NCBI GenBank assembly: GCA_963556255.1
Contig: OY744616.1
Span: forward strand, 9,832,991 to 9,896,990
DNA from: Allolobophora icterica
Lineage: Eukaryota; Annelida; Clitellata; Crassiclitellata; Lumbricidae
Direction: 5' to 3'
Length of the DNA: 64,000 bases
The translations under genes and the position numbers were made by a program. This document shows, piece by piece, positions 21,398-31,878 of this stretch. Position 1 is the first letter of the stretch, and each line of letters begins with the position of its first letter. Under the pieces are notes generated by a model. The model worked only from the letters and a program-made list of their open reading frames with translations, was not told the origin of the DNA and did no database searches.

Positions 21398-21932
21398 CAG
21401 TGATGGGCACTAAACTATTTTTTTAAGTTAAACCAAAACTAGTTTCCAACTAAAAAAATTAGTTTAACTAAAGTTGGCAACTGATTTTGGAAATTAGTTA
21501 ACTAAACTAAAAAAAGTAGTTAAACTTTTTCCAACTTTTTTCCAACTTTTTACGACAAACATTTTCACAATGAAAGACGTTAAGTGAACTGTAATAATGC
21601 AAAGCGTCAATGACAATTTCACCTTCAAACTATGCAATGTGTACTGTTCTGGCATACATGTGTACGGTACTGTAAGTAGTGTATGAATTTGAAAACACAG
21701 GCTGTTAATGCTAAAACAATGTTTTTTGCTGACAGTGTTCAATGTTCACTGTGGGAAAATAGTTGCATATTGCTGATTTTTTTAGTTAAACTTTTTAATT
21801 AGCAACTAAAATTTTTTAGTTAAACTATGGTTTTAACTAAACTATTTTGTTTAGTTAAACTTCTACCTTAACTAAAAATTTTTAGTTAAACTAAAAGTTA
21901 GATACTTTTTAGTTAACTATTGCCCATCACTG
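21398..21932. mobile_element. hAT-type MITE rich in TTTAGTTAAACT
   Basis: Termini CAGTGATGGGCA and TGCCCATCACTG are perfect 12-bp inverted repeats. Both subterminal regions hold many AGTTTAACTAAA words in both orientations. Flanks TACGTGGA and AGGGTGGA may be a decayed 8-bp duplication. No transposase frame. Confidence 0.85.
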
Positions 21933-22141
21933 AGGGTGGACTACGCACATTTTGTATTCTGGCGTTCATAATATCTGTATACGCACTGTGGACTCTAGAG
22001 TTAAGCATCCCAAACACAAGAGTTGGAGGCAGGATGGACTCTAGCAGAATTCCATGCTCTAGAATCCGAGATACCTGCATAGGTACGGTGGACTCTAGTC
22101 AGCGCGTATTGTAGAGCGCCTATGTATGACGTACTGTACAG

Positions 22142-22573
22142 CAGTGGTTCTCAAACTTTATTTAAGCTTATATTGTACCACCAAATAAAAAAATCGAATG
22201 TATCGCCGATGTGCCGCTGGTCACCGGTAGCGTATACTCACCTCAAATTTTACCACTACAGCCCTGGTGGGGAGGGGTTTGTTCTCCCATTCCAGGGGAG
22301 AGGGATTAGACGCAACTGGTCTAGAAGCAGCTTATAGGGGTATTGGCATTGCCGATGACACCAGCAAAGGTTACATAAAAAACAACAGGCAAGCGCGAAG
22401 TCCCCTTGCAATAGGCCTAAGCGTAGGACCGTAGTTAGAAAAATTTAAAAATCAATATACAGGCCTATAATTTTAGGAATGTAATCTTTTTGATTTTTTC
22501 GCGTACCACTTAGCGACACCTGGCGTACCACGGTACCACTAGTGGTACGCGTACCACCGTTTGAAAACCGCTG
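22142..22573. mobile_element. hAT-type MITE
   Basis: Termini CAGTGGTTCTCAAAC and GTTTGAAAACCGCTG are typical Charlie-like hAT ends. Same family as 10247-10499. Confidence 0.8.
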
Positions 22574-22674
22574 TACTATCCAGCATAGAAGTTTTGCAAT
22601 TGTGGGCCCTGTATCCTGGAATAGTCTTTTTCTGAGCTAAACAGTCTAGTCTATCACCTTCTTTGTTCGGCAAG

Positions 22675-22912
22675 TATAGGGCCATAGGCGTAGGAAAATT
22701 TCAGTGCTGGGGTGGGTGGGGGCAAGATTTTACTTCAGACCGAAACAACAATAAATCTCCGAATACTATTCCAATTCGGGCAAGTTGGAACTATAGTTTG
22801 TTTAGCATTTTCCCGGCGCCTACTTGTCCGAAAAACAGGAACCCCCAATTTTTTTTGGGAGGGGGTGAAGGCAAGTGCCGCGCGCATCCGACCTCCGCCT
22901 CCTACGCCTATG
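22675..22912. mobile_element. MITE with CATAGGCGTAGG termini
   Basis: CATAGGCGTAGGA at 22683 is inverted as TCCTACGCCTATG ending at 22912. TCGGCAAG occurs at 22667-22674 and again at 22913-22920, a perfect 8-bp duplication. Confidence 0.8.
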
Positions 22913-22950
22913 TCGGCAAGCGCTTGAAGTCTGTACTGTTTGATCGTGGG

Positions 22951-23180
22951 CATGGGCGTCCGGAGGGTTAAGGGGGCATTTGCCAACCCCCGATTTTGCA
23001 AATATTTTACAAGATGAAATCTTTGATTATGATCATTACAACACGATTTTCATGCAAAAAATAATTATATGGGTGAGTCCTTGTTGTCGCGTGTTCTTTG
23101 TTCATGAAAAGAATTTATATGCAAAAACATAACTCCCCCCAGAAAGACTCCCGCTAGATAAATTTATGCGGACGCCCATG
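22951..23180. mobile_element. 230-bp MITE with CATGGGCGTCCG termini
   Basis: CATGGGCGTCCG at the left end and CGGACGCCCATG at the right end are perfect inverted repeats. ATCGTGGG flanks both sides (22943-22950, 23181-23188), a hAT-size duplication. Confidence 0.9.
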
Positions 23181-23189
23181 ATCGTGGGA

Positions 23190-24380
23190 CCACCTTGCTT
23201 GGTCGGGGGCGCTGCTGATGAGTGTTCTTGAAGTTACGCCTTCACCAACCCCCCGCCCCCCGGTTTGAATGGGCGCCGCCACGCCCTTTAATTAAGGTTC
23301 CCATGAACGGACCGTGCTAACCCGGGATCGGCACGCACAGAGGCCAATGTAGCTAACTGGGCCACTGTCTTATATTCGGGCGGTGCCAGTCCCAAGTATG
23401 GACAAAGGAGGAGGCCGATGCTAATCATCTTCGTTATGATACAACAAATGGCCAACTAAATTATTGCTGTACTGGTTTTACTCCTGCACCACCCACGACC
23501 ACCACCAACAACGATTTCTTCTGTAGCACCACAGTATAAATAATAATTAATTATTTATACTGTGGTAGCACCATGCTGTCTCCTCTGCTTGACCCTCCCT
23601 GAATTATGACCTGGCACCGAACGGAGCAAAAACGTGGCTCTTGTGGACTTGATTTTGATATAGCGCCGGTAATTTATTCGGGTCTGTATAAAAAGTCTTT
23701 GGGGTCTCCCTAACGCGGCTTTGTGCGGCGCTGAGAATTTAAATTTACATTACATTGCTCCTCATTTCATTGGTTTCAGCAACTGCTAGATGGCTGATAT
23801 ATTGCGTCATTAAACGTGGCGCTTGAATAAGTCATCTGTGTTGGGGTTTCCGGTGGATTAAGGTGACTTTTGTACACGAGTTTTGTTGAATGTATTGACG
23901 GGATTTCCTTTACTAAACTATTACTAAATATCCAGTAAGAAAATACTACTTTATTTTAACTTGTTTCTCTATTTTACTTAATCCTGTAGACTCTTCGAAT
24001 GTTGCGGTGTTGTGTATAGAATGTCAATGTCGTACTTATTGGTTGTTAGTAAAACCATGTCCTATAATAAGCCAGTTCACCATTATCAATGCGCATGCGC
24101 AGCCATTTGGCTTTCACTTCCGGCCGTTCACACACAAACTGAAGCATGCCGTTGCCGATATTGCTATGATACAGATATTAAAAAATATTTGACTGATTAG
24201 CCGTTCATAGTCATGACATAGTGTAACAATAAAATGCGCTTGTGTGCGATTGTTAATTGCGGGTTCTAAGCACAGTTTAGAGTCCAGAATAAAAAAAAAT
24301 TAAAGTCCAATTGCAAAACTGTCCAGACCACGTGACCTTTATTTGCACGCAGCCACATGGTCTGACTATAAACACCACAA
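23190..24380. other. No gene seen
   Basis: Apart from the palindrome at 23530-23566 the segment is unassigned. At 24234 a reading frame starts with MRLCAIVNCGF and then stops, faintly like a THAP start. Confidence 0.35.
23530..23566. repeat. Perfect 16-bp-arm palindrome
   Basis: CCACAGTATAAATAAT pairs exactly with ATTATTTATACTGTGG across a 5-nt spacer. The flanking GTAGCACC word is also repeated directly on both sides. Confidence 0.8.
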
Positions 24381-24385
24381 CACCC

Positions 24386-24514
24386 TCAAGTATCTAGTTT
24401 CCATTGCTCCAAATGGTCGTATCTGATTTTGTGACCTCTTTGTTTTATATATTTCTTTAAATCCTCCACTTTCCATCGATTGAAGTCATTCAACGATTCT
24501 AAGCGATCCGCCAT
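24386..24514 (-). CDS. Short SAP-like reading frame divergent from TIMM8
   Basis: A 42-codon minus-strand frame starts at 24514 in CATGGCGG context. It encodes MADRLESLNDFNRWKVEDLK then a KYIKQRGHKI helix-turn stretch. The W-x-V-x-D-L-K-x-x-(I/L)-x-x-R-G pattern is that of the SAP DNA-binding motif, often found at the N-terminus of invertebrate chromatin and transposon-derived proteins. The second SAP helix is not present before the TGA at 24388, so this may be a first exon with an unrecognised donor (GAG/GTCACA is weak) or a truncated remnant. The start lies about 50 bp from a possible TIMM8 5' exon, which would make the promoter bidirectional. Confidence 0.35.
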   Translation of the reverse strand: MADRLESLNDFNRWKVEDLKKYIKQRGHKIRYDHLEQWKLDT

Positions 24515-24570
24515 GTTTTACTTTGTGTGTGAACGTCGTTCCCGTCATGCCTTGCGCGAGAAATAAAGGT
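24515..24570 (+). promoter_or_regulatory. Probable TIMM8 promoter / non-coding first exon
   Basis: AAATAAAG/GTGAAC at 24561-24574 is the best upstream donor to pair with the acceptor at 25396-25397 in front of the TIMM8 start. The segment is locally GC-rich with CGCGAG. Inference only; no TATA box is evident. Confidence 0.3.
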
Positions 24571-24652
24571 GAACTAGCTTATTATCGTATATCAATGTAA
24601 TGATCAAATTACTTTTCTAGCGCTTTATGAAATATACACCTTACATGGCGAA

Positions 24653-24735
24653 CAATAGGACAATAGGAAATTGAAACTATTAGTGGAATTTGGAATAGTT
24701 AACTGTACATGGCTGGCATTTAGGACAAGTCGTAT
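24653..24735 (+). pseudogene. Duplicated fragment of the TIMM8 stop codon and 3' UTR
   Basis: From GGACAATAGGAAATTGAAAC onward the sequence matches 25649-25725 (end of the TIMM8 frame plus 3' UTR) with about six differences over 75 bp. The coding region itself is not repeated here. Confidence 0.75.
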
Positions 24736-25207
24736 GCATCAATGTAAGACATTGTATGGACATACAGAGACGACATTTATAAGTAAAGTAACGAGGTAAA
24801 GTTGGCGAACATGTACGATCGGAGTGTCTATGTACTCTCTGAGTGGGTGTCTTTGCATCGTGAGGGTCGGTTAGGGTCAGGGTAAGCGTGGTGAGGGTCG
24901 GTTAGGGCTTAGGGTCAGTGTAGCCTATGTATTTGTGCAACTAAAAAAGTGTACGTACGCAAAATAAATTTCTAATTATGACGTCCACATTAGCCTATTT
25001 ATAACTCTGTATTGTCCTATAGTCGTCCAAATGGCATTTTATTACATTATATAAAAGCCATGTGCAGTTATTCTGTGCTGTGAACGAGACACCTATAATT
25101 TGTCTATATTGGCCCTCACTCATCCTTCAATCTAGCCTAAAGTGCAAACAGTCTGGAGCTGTCGAGACACTTTCTGCAGCTCGTCTTCGGGAGGGGAGGT
25201 GCGTCAA

Positions 25208-25307
25208 GTGTACGTACGCGGGGGGGGGGGTGTGGAAGAAAGTACACTTGCAAACAGGGAGGTCCAATTTTCCCGGATTTTTGCATACGTAATATATGGA
25301 TGGCCCC
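25208..25307. mobile_element. 5'-truncated Harbinger-like MITE
   Basis: Shares GTACGTACGC, the AATTTTCCCGGATTTTTGCA block and the right end ACGTAATATATGGATGGCCCC with the complete copy at 26294-26507. It ends at TAA. It sits in the 5' UTR intron inferred for TIMM8. Confidence 0.75.
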
Positions 25308-25403
25308 TAAGTAAGTAGTACTGAGTGACATCTGTCCAGTTAACGAGGAACCAACTGATCCTAACTGTAATTAACTGTTATTAAATTCCTTTTTTAGATC
25401 GAA

Positions 25404-25658
25404 ATGGCCAGTGAGAAAGTTGATGCTGAACTACAGGAGTTCTTGGCGATTGAACAGCAAAAGGCACAGTTCCAAGCGCAGATCCACCACCTCACTGAAG
25501 TCTGCTGGGACATGTGCATCGACAAGCCGCGGGACAAGCTGGATGGCAGGACGGAGACGTGTATGACGAACTGCGTCGAGAGGTTCATCGATGTATCGCT
25601 AAACATCACTGGTCGTTTCCAGCAAATGTTACAGCGTTCCATGTCAGGAGGACAATAG
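25404..25658 (+). CDS. timm8: Mitochondrial import inner membrane translocase subunit Tim8
   Basis: This 84-residue protein is a small Tim chaperone. In the intermembrane space it forms a hexamer with Tim13 and escorts hydrophobic inner-membrane precursors such as Tim23. The twin CX3C motif is intact: C34-WDM-C38 and C53-MTN-C57. Flanking features match the family: a helix with EFLAIEQQKAQFQ, the LTEVCWDMC entry, DKP after the first pair, and NCVERFID after the second. The length is close to animal Tim8 (about 85-97 aa). The CDS is uninterrupted; a TTTTTTAG acceptor ends at 25397, seven bases before the ATG, so a non-coding first exon is likely. A polyadenylation signal AATAAA lies at 25937. 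A MITE sits upstream and a fragment of the 3' UTR is duplicated at 24653. Confidence 0.95.
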   Translation: MASEKVDAELQEFLAIEQQKAQFQAQIHHLTEVCWDMCIDKPRDKLDGRTETCMTNCVERFIDVSLNITGRFQQMLQRSMSGGQ

Positions 25659-25936
25659 GAAATTGAAACTAGTAGTGGAATTTAGAACGGTTAACTGTAC
25701 AAGGCTGGCATTTAGGACAAGCGGGCAAAGAATACAGCAGCCATGTGGACAGTTTTATACCAACATAATGCATGTAGACATCATTTGTTTTTGTGATGGG
25801 ATACGCATGAATGTATCTATTCAGAGATTTTGCTTTTCATTCTTATTGTCGACATTATTGTTATGGCAATATAGGATTATTCTGATGACTCTAGATCGAA
25901 AGACAGATTTGATATCTTGTAACTGAATGGTGCTGG

Positions 25937-25942
25937 AATAAA
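25937..25942 (+). terminator. TIMM8 polyadenylation signal
   Basis: AATAAA about 280 bp after the TIMM8 stop, the first canonical signal downstream. Confidence 0.5.
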
Positions 25943-26293
25943 TGGCCAAATGATGTGGGGAACTAGGCATTCAACTGGGGTTTTTGGCTTGAAGCAAGCA
26001 TATACTGATACCTTGTGCATTACCTGTTTCAGTTTGTTTACCCAATGTAGCCTGATTTCTGGTTACCCTGGTCTGCTTGGCCTTTATCGTACCTTCAGCG
26101 ATGCCTTCGAGGGTCGAATCTTATCACAGCAAGGCTCGTAATTAGGTTTTACTGTTGCTTTTTATAGGTTCTTGTGTTGGGCTATGTTTAATCAAATGAG
26201 TTTGTCACAATGAAGAATTCTGAAGATGACCATCTGCAGTGGATCATACGAGGGCAGCATGAACACTGTCTTACTGAGAAGAATGTTCCATAA

Positions 26294-26507
26294 GGGGCCA
26301 TCAATATAGTACGTACGCCAGTATGCAAAAATCCGGGAAAATTGGACCCTCCCTGTAAGCACAGTACTTTTTTCCACCACCCCCACCTGCGTACGTACGC
26401 TTGAGCTTTGGCAGACCTCAGTAGACCCCCATACGCAAGCATACGCAAGCACATGCAGTTGGGTTAACCCCTCCCTGTCCATGCATACGTAATATATGGA
26501 TGGCCCC
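26294..26507. mobile_element. PIF/Harbinger-like MITE, 214 bp
   Basis: GGGGCCATC at the left end is inverted as GATGGCCCC at the right, with further GTACGTACGC/GCATACGTA similarity inward. TAA flanks both ends (26291-26293, 26508-26510), the 3-bp duplication of PIF/Harbinger. Confidence 0.8.
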
Positions 26508-26529
26508 TAATCAAGTTCTAGCTGTGTTC

Positions 26530-26665
26530 GGAAGCACACCATTGGCCCCTTCTCCAGTTGGTGGGAAGACGAGACGGCAAGGGAGAGGACTGGCTACCTG
26601 CCCTCAGAGGCTTAGAAAATGAAGTTGCTAATGCTTCATACCCATGGCCATCTCAGGACTAGCTT
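26530..26665 (+). mobile_element. SINE family 2 body fragment
   Basis: GGTGGGAAGACGAGACGGCA, GGGAGAGGACTGGCTACCTG and AATGAAGTTGCTAATGCTTC match the bodies of the SINEs at 37050 and 40980 in the opposite orientation. No tRNA head remains. Confidence 0.6.
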
Positions 26666-26669
26666 AACG

Positions 26670-28140
26670 AACTGCTCTTCTTCCAGTTATCTGAACAGTA
26701 TTTTCTTAGAGGTGACCTTGTTCTTGGTGACCTTTAACCCCACTTTGGCCAGCAGAGGCAGAGCTTCTGAGAGGTACTTTAATGATGCCATACAACTGTC
26801 TGAAAACATACAGAAAACTGAAACGTCACACAGTCTAATCCTTGTGATGAAACGAAGCACAAATCCCACAAGAGAATAAACCAAACTCGTAGAGAAGCAA
26901 GAACCTATTGACACTCGATACATCGATAACATCACTTGCGTTACGTTACATTGCACATGACAAACAAAACGACGTGTTGACGCATGATCAATGAATTCAC
27001 CCTAAAGGCTTACAGTAATGCAAGGTATGCAGAAATTTACAATATTTAGCACCTGCAACAGATTTCAGCACCACTCCAATAATCATGACAAAAGGACTAG
27101 AAGTTCTCGTATTCTGATATCGAACCCAAAAGAATGGTTCAGAACTGGAGTTTTCTCAAGACAAGTACTGGTAGGTCAGGAGATTTCTGCCTTGATGGTT
27201 GAAACATAACCGCAAAATGCACGTTCACCCTGGCTACCCTTGAATAGCTCGATGCAGAGAACGCTAAGCTGGAAAATGTCGCAGACCTCAAAAGCTGACC
27301 ACTCCAACTTCTCATAAAACCAATGCCTGTACACATCAGCACTTGTACATAGAAACCAAAACATATTCTTGGCATGTGCCAATGAGTAATATCAACCAAG
27401 ACTCAGAAACAACTTGCAAGCAGACGGAAAATCCTGCAAAACTTATCAGACATACACAAATCTAGCAAACTTTTACGGACCCATTCCTAACTTCAACAAC
27501 CACTTTAATCTGAACAGTTCTCAATCACAAAAGAGTTGATGCATGCATTCACACCATGGCACTGCAGTGACTGCACTGATGCATAGATCTGCAGTTTACA
27601 GACTGCCTCACCGAGCAATTCCTAATGCGGTGGGTTTCAAACTGCAACCGCTCTGCAACTATATTACTTTACCAGTTTGTTACATTACATCTACAAAAAT
27701 CTAATGAGACATTTGCTTCTTTCTCTAACCGACGCATTCAACATAAATACGGTTAGCTAATCAAGAACTACATGGCTAAAATAATGTAGAAATTACTGCA
27801 CTTGACTATGCTACAACGTTGGTAAGCTTTTCACTAAGGAAATCAAGCGTTGAAGTTCTGTTAGGTCTATGCACAAGAATAATATCCTTATACAATAACA
27901 GTTTAGTCACACCATCATTGCACAAGAAATATCCTTTCATATCTATCCTGTTAACACTAGTCAAACATCTACAATTCTACATCCTCCTTAAACATGGTCT
28001 CAGGGAGTCGTACCAAATACTCCCTCATTAAGAGACTGGAGTGTAACATTCAGTCGTTTTTCAAAGCTAATTCAAATTTGGAATTGATGCAGTCCAATTT
28101 ATGTATATAAAAAATTGCCTTTAGAATGGCACATGCTACA
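26670..28140. other. No gene seen
   Basis: AT-rich DNA with only short unsupported frames on both strands. It lies between TIMM8 and the end of the minus-strand BCH gene. Confidence 0.45.
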
Positions 28141-28206
28141 ACACTTTAACGACGAGTGTATACTAAAAGTGACCGGGAAACCAATGCAGATTGTCGCTAA
28201 AGTTTT
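28141..28206. mobile_element. 66-bp palindromic mini-element, copy 1
   Basis: ACTTTAACGACGAG at the left and TTGTCGCTAAAGTTT at the right are imperfect inverted ends. The interior (GTACTAAAAGTGAC-like) matches the copy at 34135-34198. Confidence 0.6.
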
Positions 28207-28629
28207 AAAGAGATTTCAATGCTGTTTAAACAAACCACAAAAGATGTATAATTATACAAATGCCCTTCTTTCTAAAATTAAACTGAGTTCTTCGACGTAC
28301 TATCCCTTCTCGTTGAAGAACAACTTTTCATGCTATGAATGCGGTTTGAAATTGAAATACAGGTATACAATGTAAATATCGTTCGCAGAAAATAACCATC
28401 TTTAGACAAGTAGTCAAGGAGACATGGTTTAAAATTTCATCTTCGTTGAAGCTTTCATCACTGTTTAGAAATTGCAACATTTAGTCTCAGAAGAAGGCAA
28501 TGTACAACGCAAAAACGCGCCTGGAAAACAAGTGACGATTGTCCAGCTCTTGTGATTTTGCCCTTATGCAAAGATCATTCCACACCGAGAACCTGGTCTG
28601 TTATGACAACTTTTTATTACCTATGCATC

Positions 28630-28812
28630 AATGTAGTCATTGTAGGTATAAATGTAGTCACTGTATGTATAAATGTAGTCATTGTATGTATAAATGTAGT
28701 CACGGTATGTCTAAATGTACCGGTAGTAATTGTATTTAAAAATGTAGTCATTGTATGTATAAATGTAGTCATTGTATGTATAAATGCTACAACACTATAT
28801 GTATAAATGTAG
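28630..28812. repeat. 21-bp minisatellite
   Basis: TGTAGTCATTGTATGTATAA units at a 21-bp period, about eight and a half copies with point changes. Because 21 is a multiple of 3, open frames arise on both strands; they are artefacts. Confidence 0.9.
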
Positions 28813-28829
28813 TTATTGGTATAATCCAC

Positions 28830-29777
28830 ACTAAATTATAGGTAATGGTCATATGAGTTACTTTTCTAAATCACGTTAAGTTTTAACATTGTAACCCGTG
28901 TGCATACGTCAGGAATTAACACTTTAGCGGCGAGGACCGCCTTATAACAAGGTTGTGTTCCAATAATATCATATTCTTAAGCTGAAATTACTTTGGGATC
29001 CATGTATTCAGTAATCTTTTATCAGAATATATTTCACAATGGATCACTTTATAAAGCTGTACGATAATTGCAACACCGCGTCTCTGGTAGACCACTAGCA
29101 CCAACAGCACAGTCCTTAGAAGCAAGGTCCTTTCGGATCTTTCGGCAGAAGTAGAGATAACAACCCAACAACTTTGTTAAACTTTCCCCTGCGGACCCAT
29201 ACACAAATTGTCACTTTTAAGTGAAGCGCTACAATGAAACTAATTAATGCAGATGGGAAAGGCTTTACCCCACTAAGATTCACATTACAATGCACAAAGA
29301 TAAATTACAATTAATGCCACATATGCAGAAGGTCTGCCAAACATCAGCTCAAATGTCTGCTTCCATGCAAAGTCAAAATCAGACGCCAACCCATCTGAGT
29401 TCATTAAAAGTACTGTGGCTCAGTACTTCAGACAACGGAAAGCATTACACAGGTGCTTTGAAACGAGGTACTCTAAAAGTAATGAGATGATTTGAAGAAA
29501 ACTAATATTGCCAATATCATCTCACATAACAAGATAACGTTTTCTCTGACATTTACAACGCCCCACTTTATAACGACGAGACTTCAGTTCGCGGCATTAC
29601 GCAATACAGTGCAAACTTGTAAACTCACTCCCACTTATGCACCATTACGCTTAATGCAAAGTAGTGTTATATCTCCCAATAGTGCTGGATTTAGGATGAA
29701 GCTAAAAAAAGCTACAGCTCTCATAACAAGGGGCCTCCAAATAAAATCAGAACCTTTAGGTGGCTTTTAAAATGTTG

Positions 29778-29780
<3 letters not shown>
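28830..29780. other. No gene seen
   Basis: AT-rich; contains further TTTAGCGGCGAG/TATAACGACGAG words at about 28922 and 29568 that resemble ends of the palindromic mini-element. Confidence 0.4.
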
Positions 29781-29782
<2 letters not shown>

Positions 29783-29873
<91 letters not shown>

Positions 29874-29875
29874 TA
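29783..29875. repeat. (TC)n(TA)n microsatellite
   Basis: Pure TC from 29783 to 29848, then TA to 29872. Confidence 0.97.
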
Positions 29876-29879
29876 TGTA

Positions 29880-30835
29880 GATTGTGGAACCTTTCTGTAG
29901 CAAATTCCATCTTGCCTGAGTAAATGCATTCATTTGAAAATAATTTGAATTTTTTCACTTTAAATGCCTTGCTATTAAATAATTAAAAGGCATATATGTT
30001 TTCAAGTTCTGTGAGACCTTCTGGTGTAATTTTTTAACAAGGGCCCTCCAAGCTTTATATAGCTTAGCGCCTCATCAAGTCTAAATCCGGCACTGTCTCC
30101 CAAAGCTATTCGATTAACACGCCACGCTGGTTAACACACTGTACAAGAACTGCAGTAAGTGTTAAACATTGACTTTATCACCATTAACCCTTTTAACACG
30201 TGTCCTGGTTTACACACTGTACCATAACGTGTGTACACCAACGACTTCACACTAACGAGTTTACACTGTACTTACCCGCTACATATTGCACAATCTGCAT
30301 CACAAGATGCGTTTTCAACAGAGGAGACCATCTTTGACACAACCTTTTCAGCCCAGAGCAAATCCACAGACAACACAATAATTGCACAACAAACCGAGAA
30401 GAAGCACAAACGACAGAAAAACGTCACAAGAACCAAATGCATCACAGAATAACGTCCGAACCTTCAGAACGACACAATAAACAAAGATAAAACTGGACAG
30501 CATCCAGTAAAAATCTTTTTCCAACAAAAAGAAACAGTTTGTTCATCTTAGTTTTGGTAAAAAAAATGATAAATACAGCCTGACTTTCAGAGAAGCTTCA
30601 AATCCGAATTGCACATGATCAAAAAACAGCCATATTCCGTGTCTTCTCTTACTCCATGTATCTGGTGATTTACATAGCTCCTGATTTGTAACAGCACATA
30701 ACAATTCAACTCTGCTGCACCTTATTTAAGCCGGACGGTTAAATCCCTTACATGACCACAATTGATGCAGTTTCCCCTTTCACTGCTGCTACACATACGC
30801 GTCAGTTCAAACACCATGTTATAAAAAGCTTTAGA
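29880..30835. other. No gene seen
   Basis: AT-rich. GTTTACACACTGTACCATAA and GTTAACACACTGTACAAGAA form a short degenerate direct repeat near 30130-30230. Confidence 0.4.
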
Positions 30836-30837
30836 GT

Positions 30838-31150
30838 ACTATCAAAATTTTGCCACTATTAGGCACTATCAAAAGTGTGCCTCTAGTAGGTACTATGAAA
30901 AGTTTGCCACTATTAGGTACTATCAAAAGTTTGCCACTATCAGGTTCTATAAAAAGTTTGCCACTACTAATTACTATCAAAAGTTTGCCACTATTAGGTT
31001 CTATCAAAAGTTGGCCACTACTTAGCACTATTAAAAGTTTGCCACTATTAGGCACTATCAAATGTTTGCCAATATTAGGTACTATCAAACGTTTGCCACT
31101 ACTAGGTACTATCAAAAGTTTGCCACTATTGGGCACTATTAAAAGTTTGT
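30838..31150. repeat. 27-bp minisatellite
   Basis: About eleven and a half units of an ACTATCAAAAGTTTGCCACT-type 27-bp repeat. The period keeps frames open on both strands (9-residue repeats), which I treat as artefact. It lies downstream of the BCH gene's stop, possibly in its 3' UTR. Confidence 0.9.
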
Positions 31151-31817
31151 CACCATTACTTAATACAAGTTTTCTGCCCAAAAGACTGAAGCTGATATTA
31201 TAAAAGTTTAACTTGATTTCACAAAATATTTTGTAGGGACAAAAAGCTTATGCAAAGGTCATAAATTTTAAACAGACAAATTAGGTCAACAGCATATAAT
31301 TTCTTGCAAGAGTCCTTAAGAACTCCAGTGTCAACATCATGAAATATGTCTAAACAGGGCGTGACATTTGATATCGTGAAGCTTTTTTAACAAAGAAGAG
31401 GCTTATAATGAGATTGAAAATTTATAAAAATTTACAAAAAGTTTCTCAAAGTTTGTACCCAATGAAACAGCATTTTTATCAGAATAAAGTTTCAACACAA
31501 CAAGTAAAACATGAGTCTAGTTATGTACAAAAGAATTCAGTCATTCTTAAAAAAACTAAGTCAGACAATGCAACGAATCAAGAGACAGTATTAGCAGCAA
31601 TACTGAGGCACCAGAACAAAAATGAATTTGCTCAAAGTATTTTCTAGTACACGAAACGGATTTTCAAAACAATTTACACGATATATGTGCAGTCAAAGTT
31701 TGTTTGTGCCGACTTCCATGCGACGCTGACAAACGTGCACGAAAGAGATTGTTTGGTGGACGGTTCAGGACCGTTGACTGCAGAGCATTTAGAACGACGA
31801 GCCAATGACGAGAGACT
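31150..31817 (-). other. Probable 3' UTR of the BCH gene
   Basis: Follows the stop at 31818 on the minus strand. No clear coding. I could not choose a polyadenylation site. A 79-codon plus-strand frame at 31408-31647 is Lys/Gln/Ser-rich and unsupported. Confidence 0.35.
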
Positions 31818-31878
31818 TCACAGATTGATGAACTTTTTCCGAGGGGCCGGAGTGTTGGGATTTAAAGATCTGTCAACT
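31818..31878 (-). CDS. BCH gene, terminal coding exon
   Basis: Acceptor GGCATGTTTTAG at 31879-31890, phase 2 join to 34896. It encodes [19 protein letters not shown] then TGA, matching the VDQEL-type tail of BNIP2. A plus-strand frame across it (31687-31926) is a shadow. Confidence 0.75.

Noticed and set aside
24234..24270. Possible THAP-domain start (MRLCAIVNCG)
   Set aside because: It stops after 11 codons and no donor or continuation was found.
28630..31150. CRISPR-like regularly spaced repeats (21-, 27-, 33- and 34-bp arrays)
   Set aside because: These are direct tandem repeats without unique spacers, in eukaryotic DNA; no cas genes.
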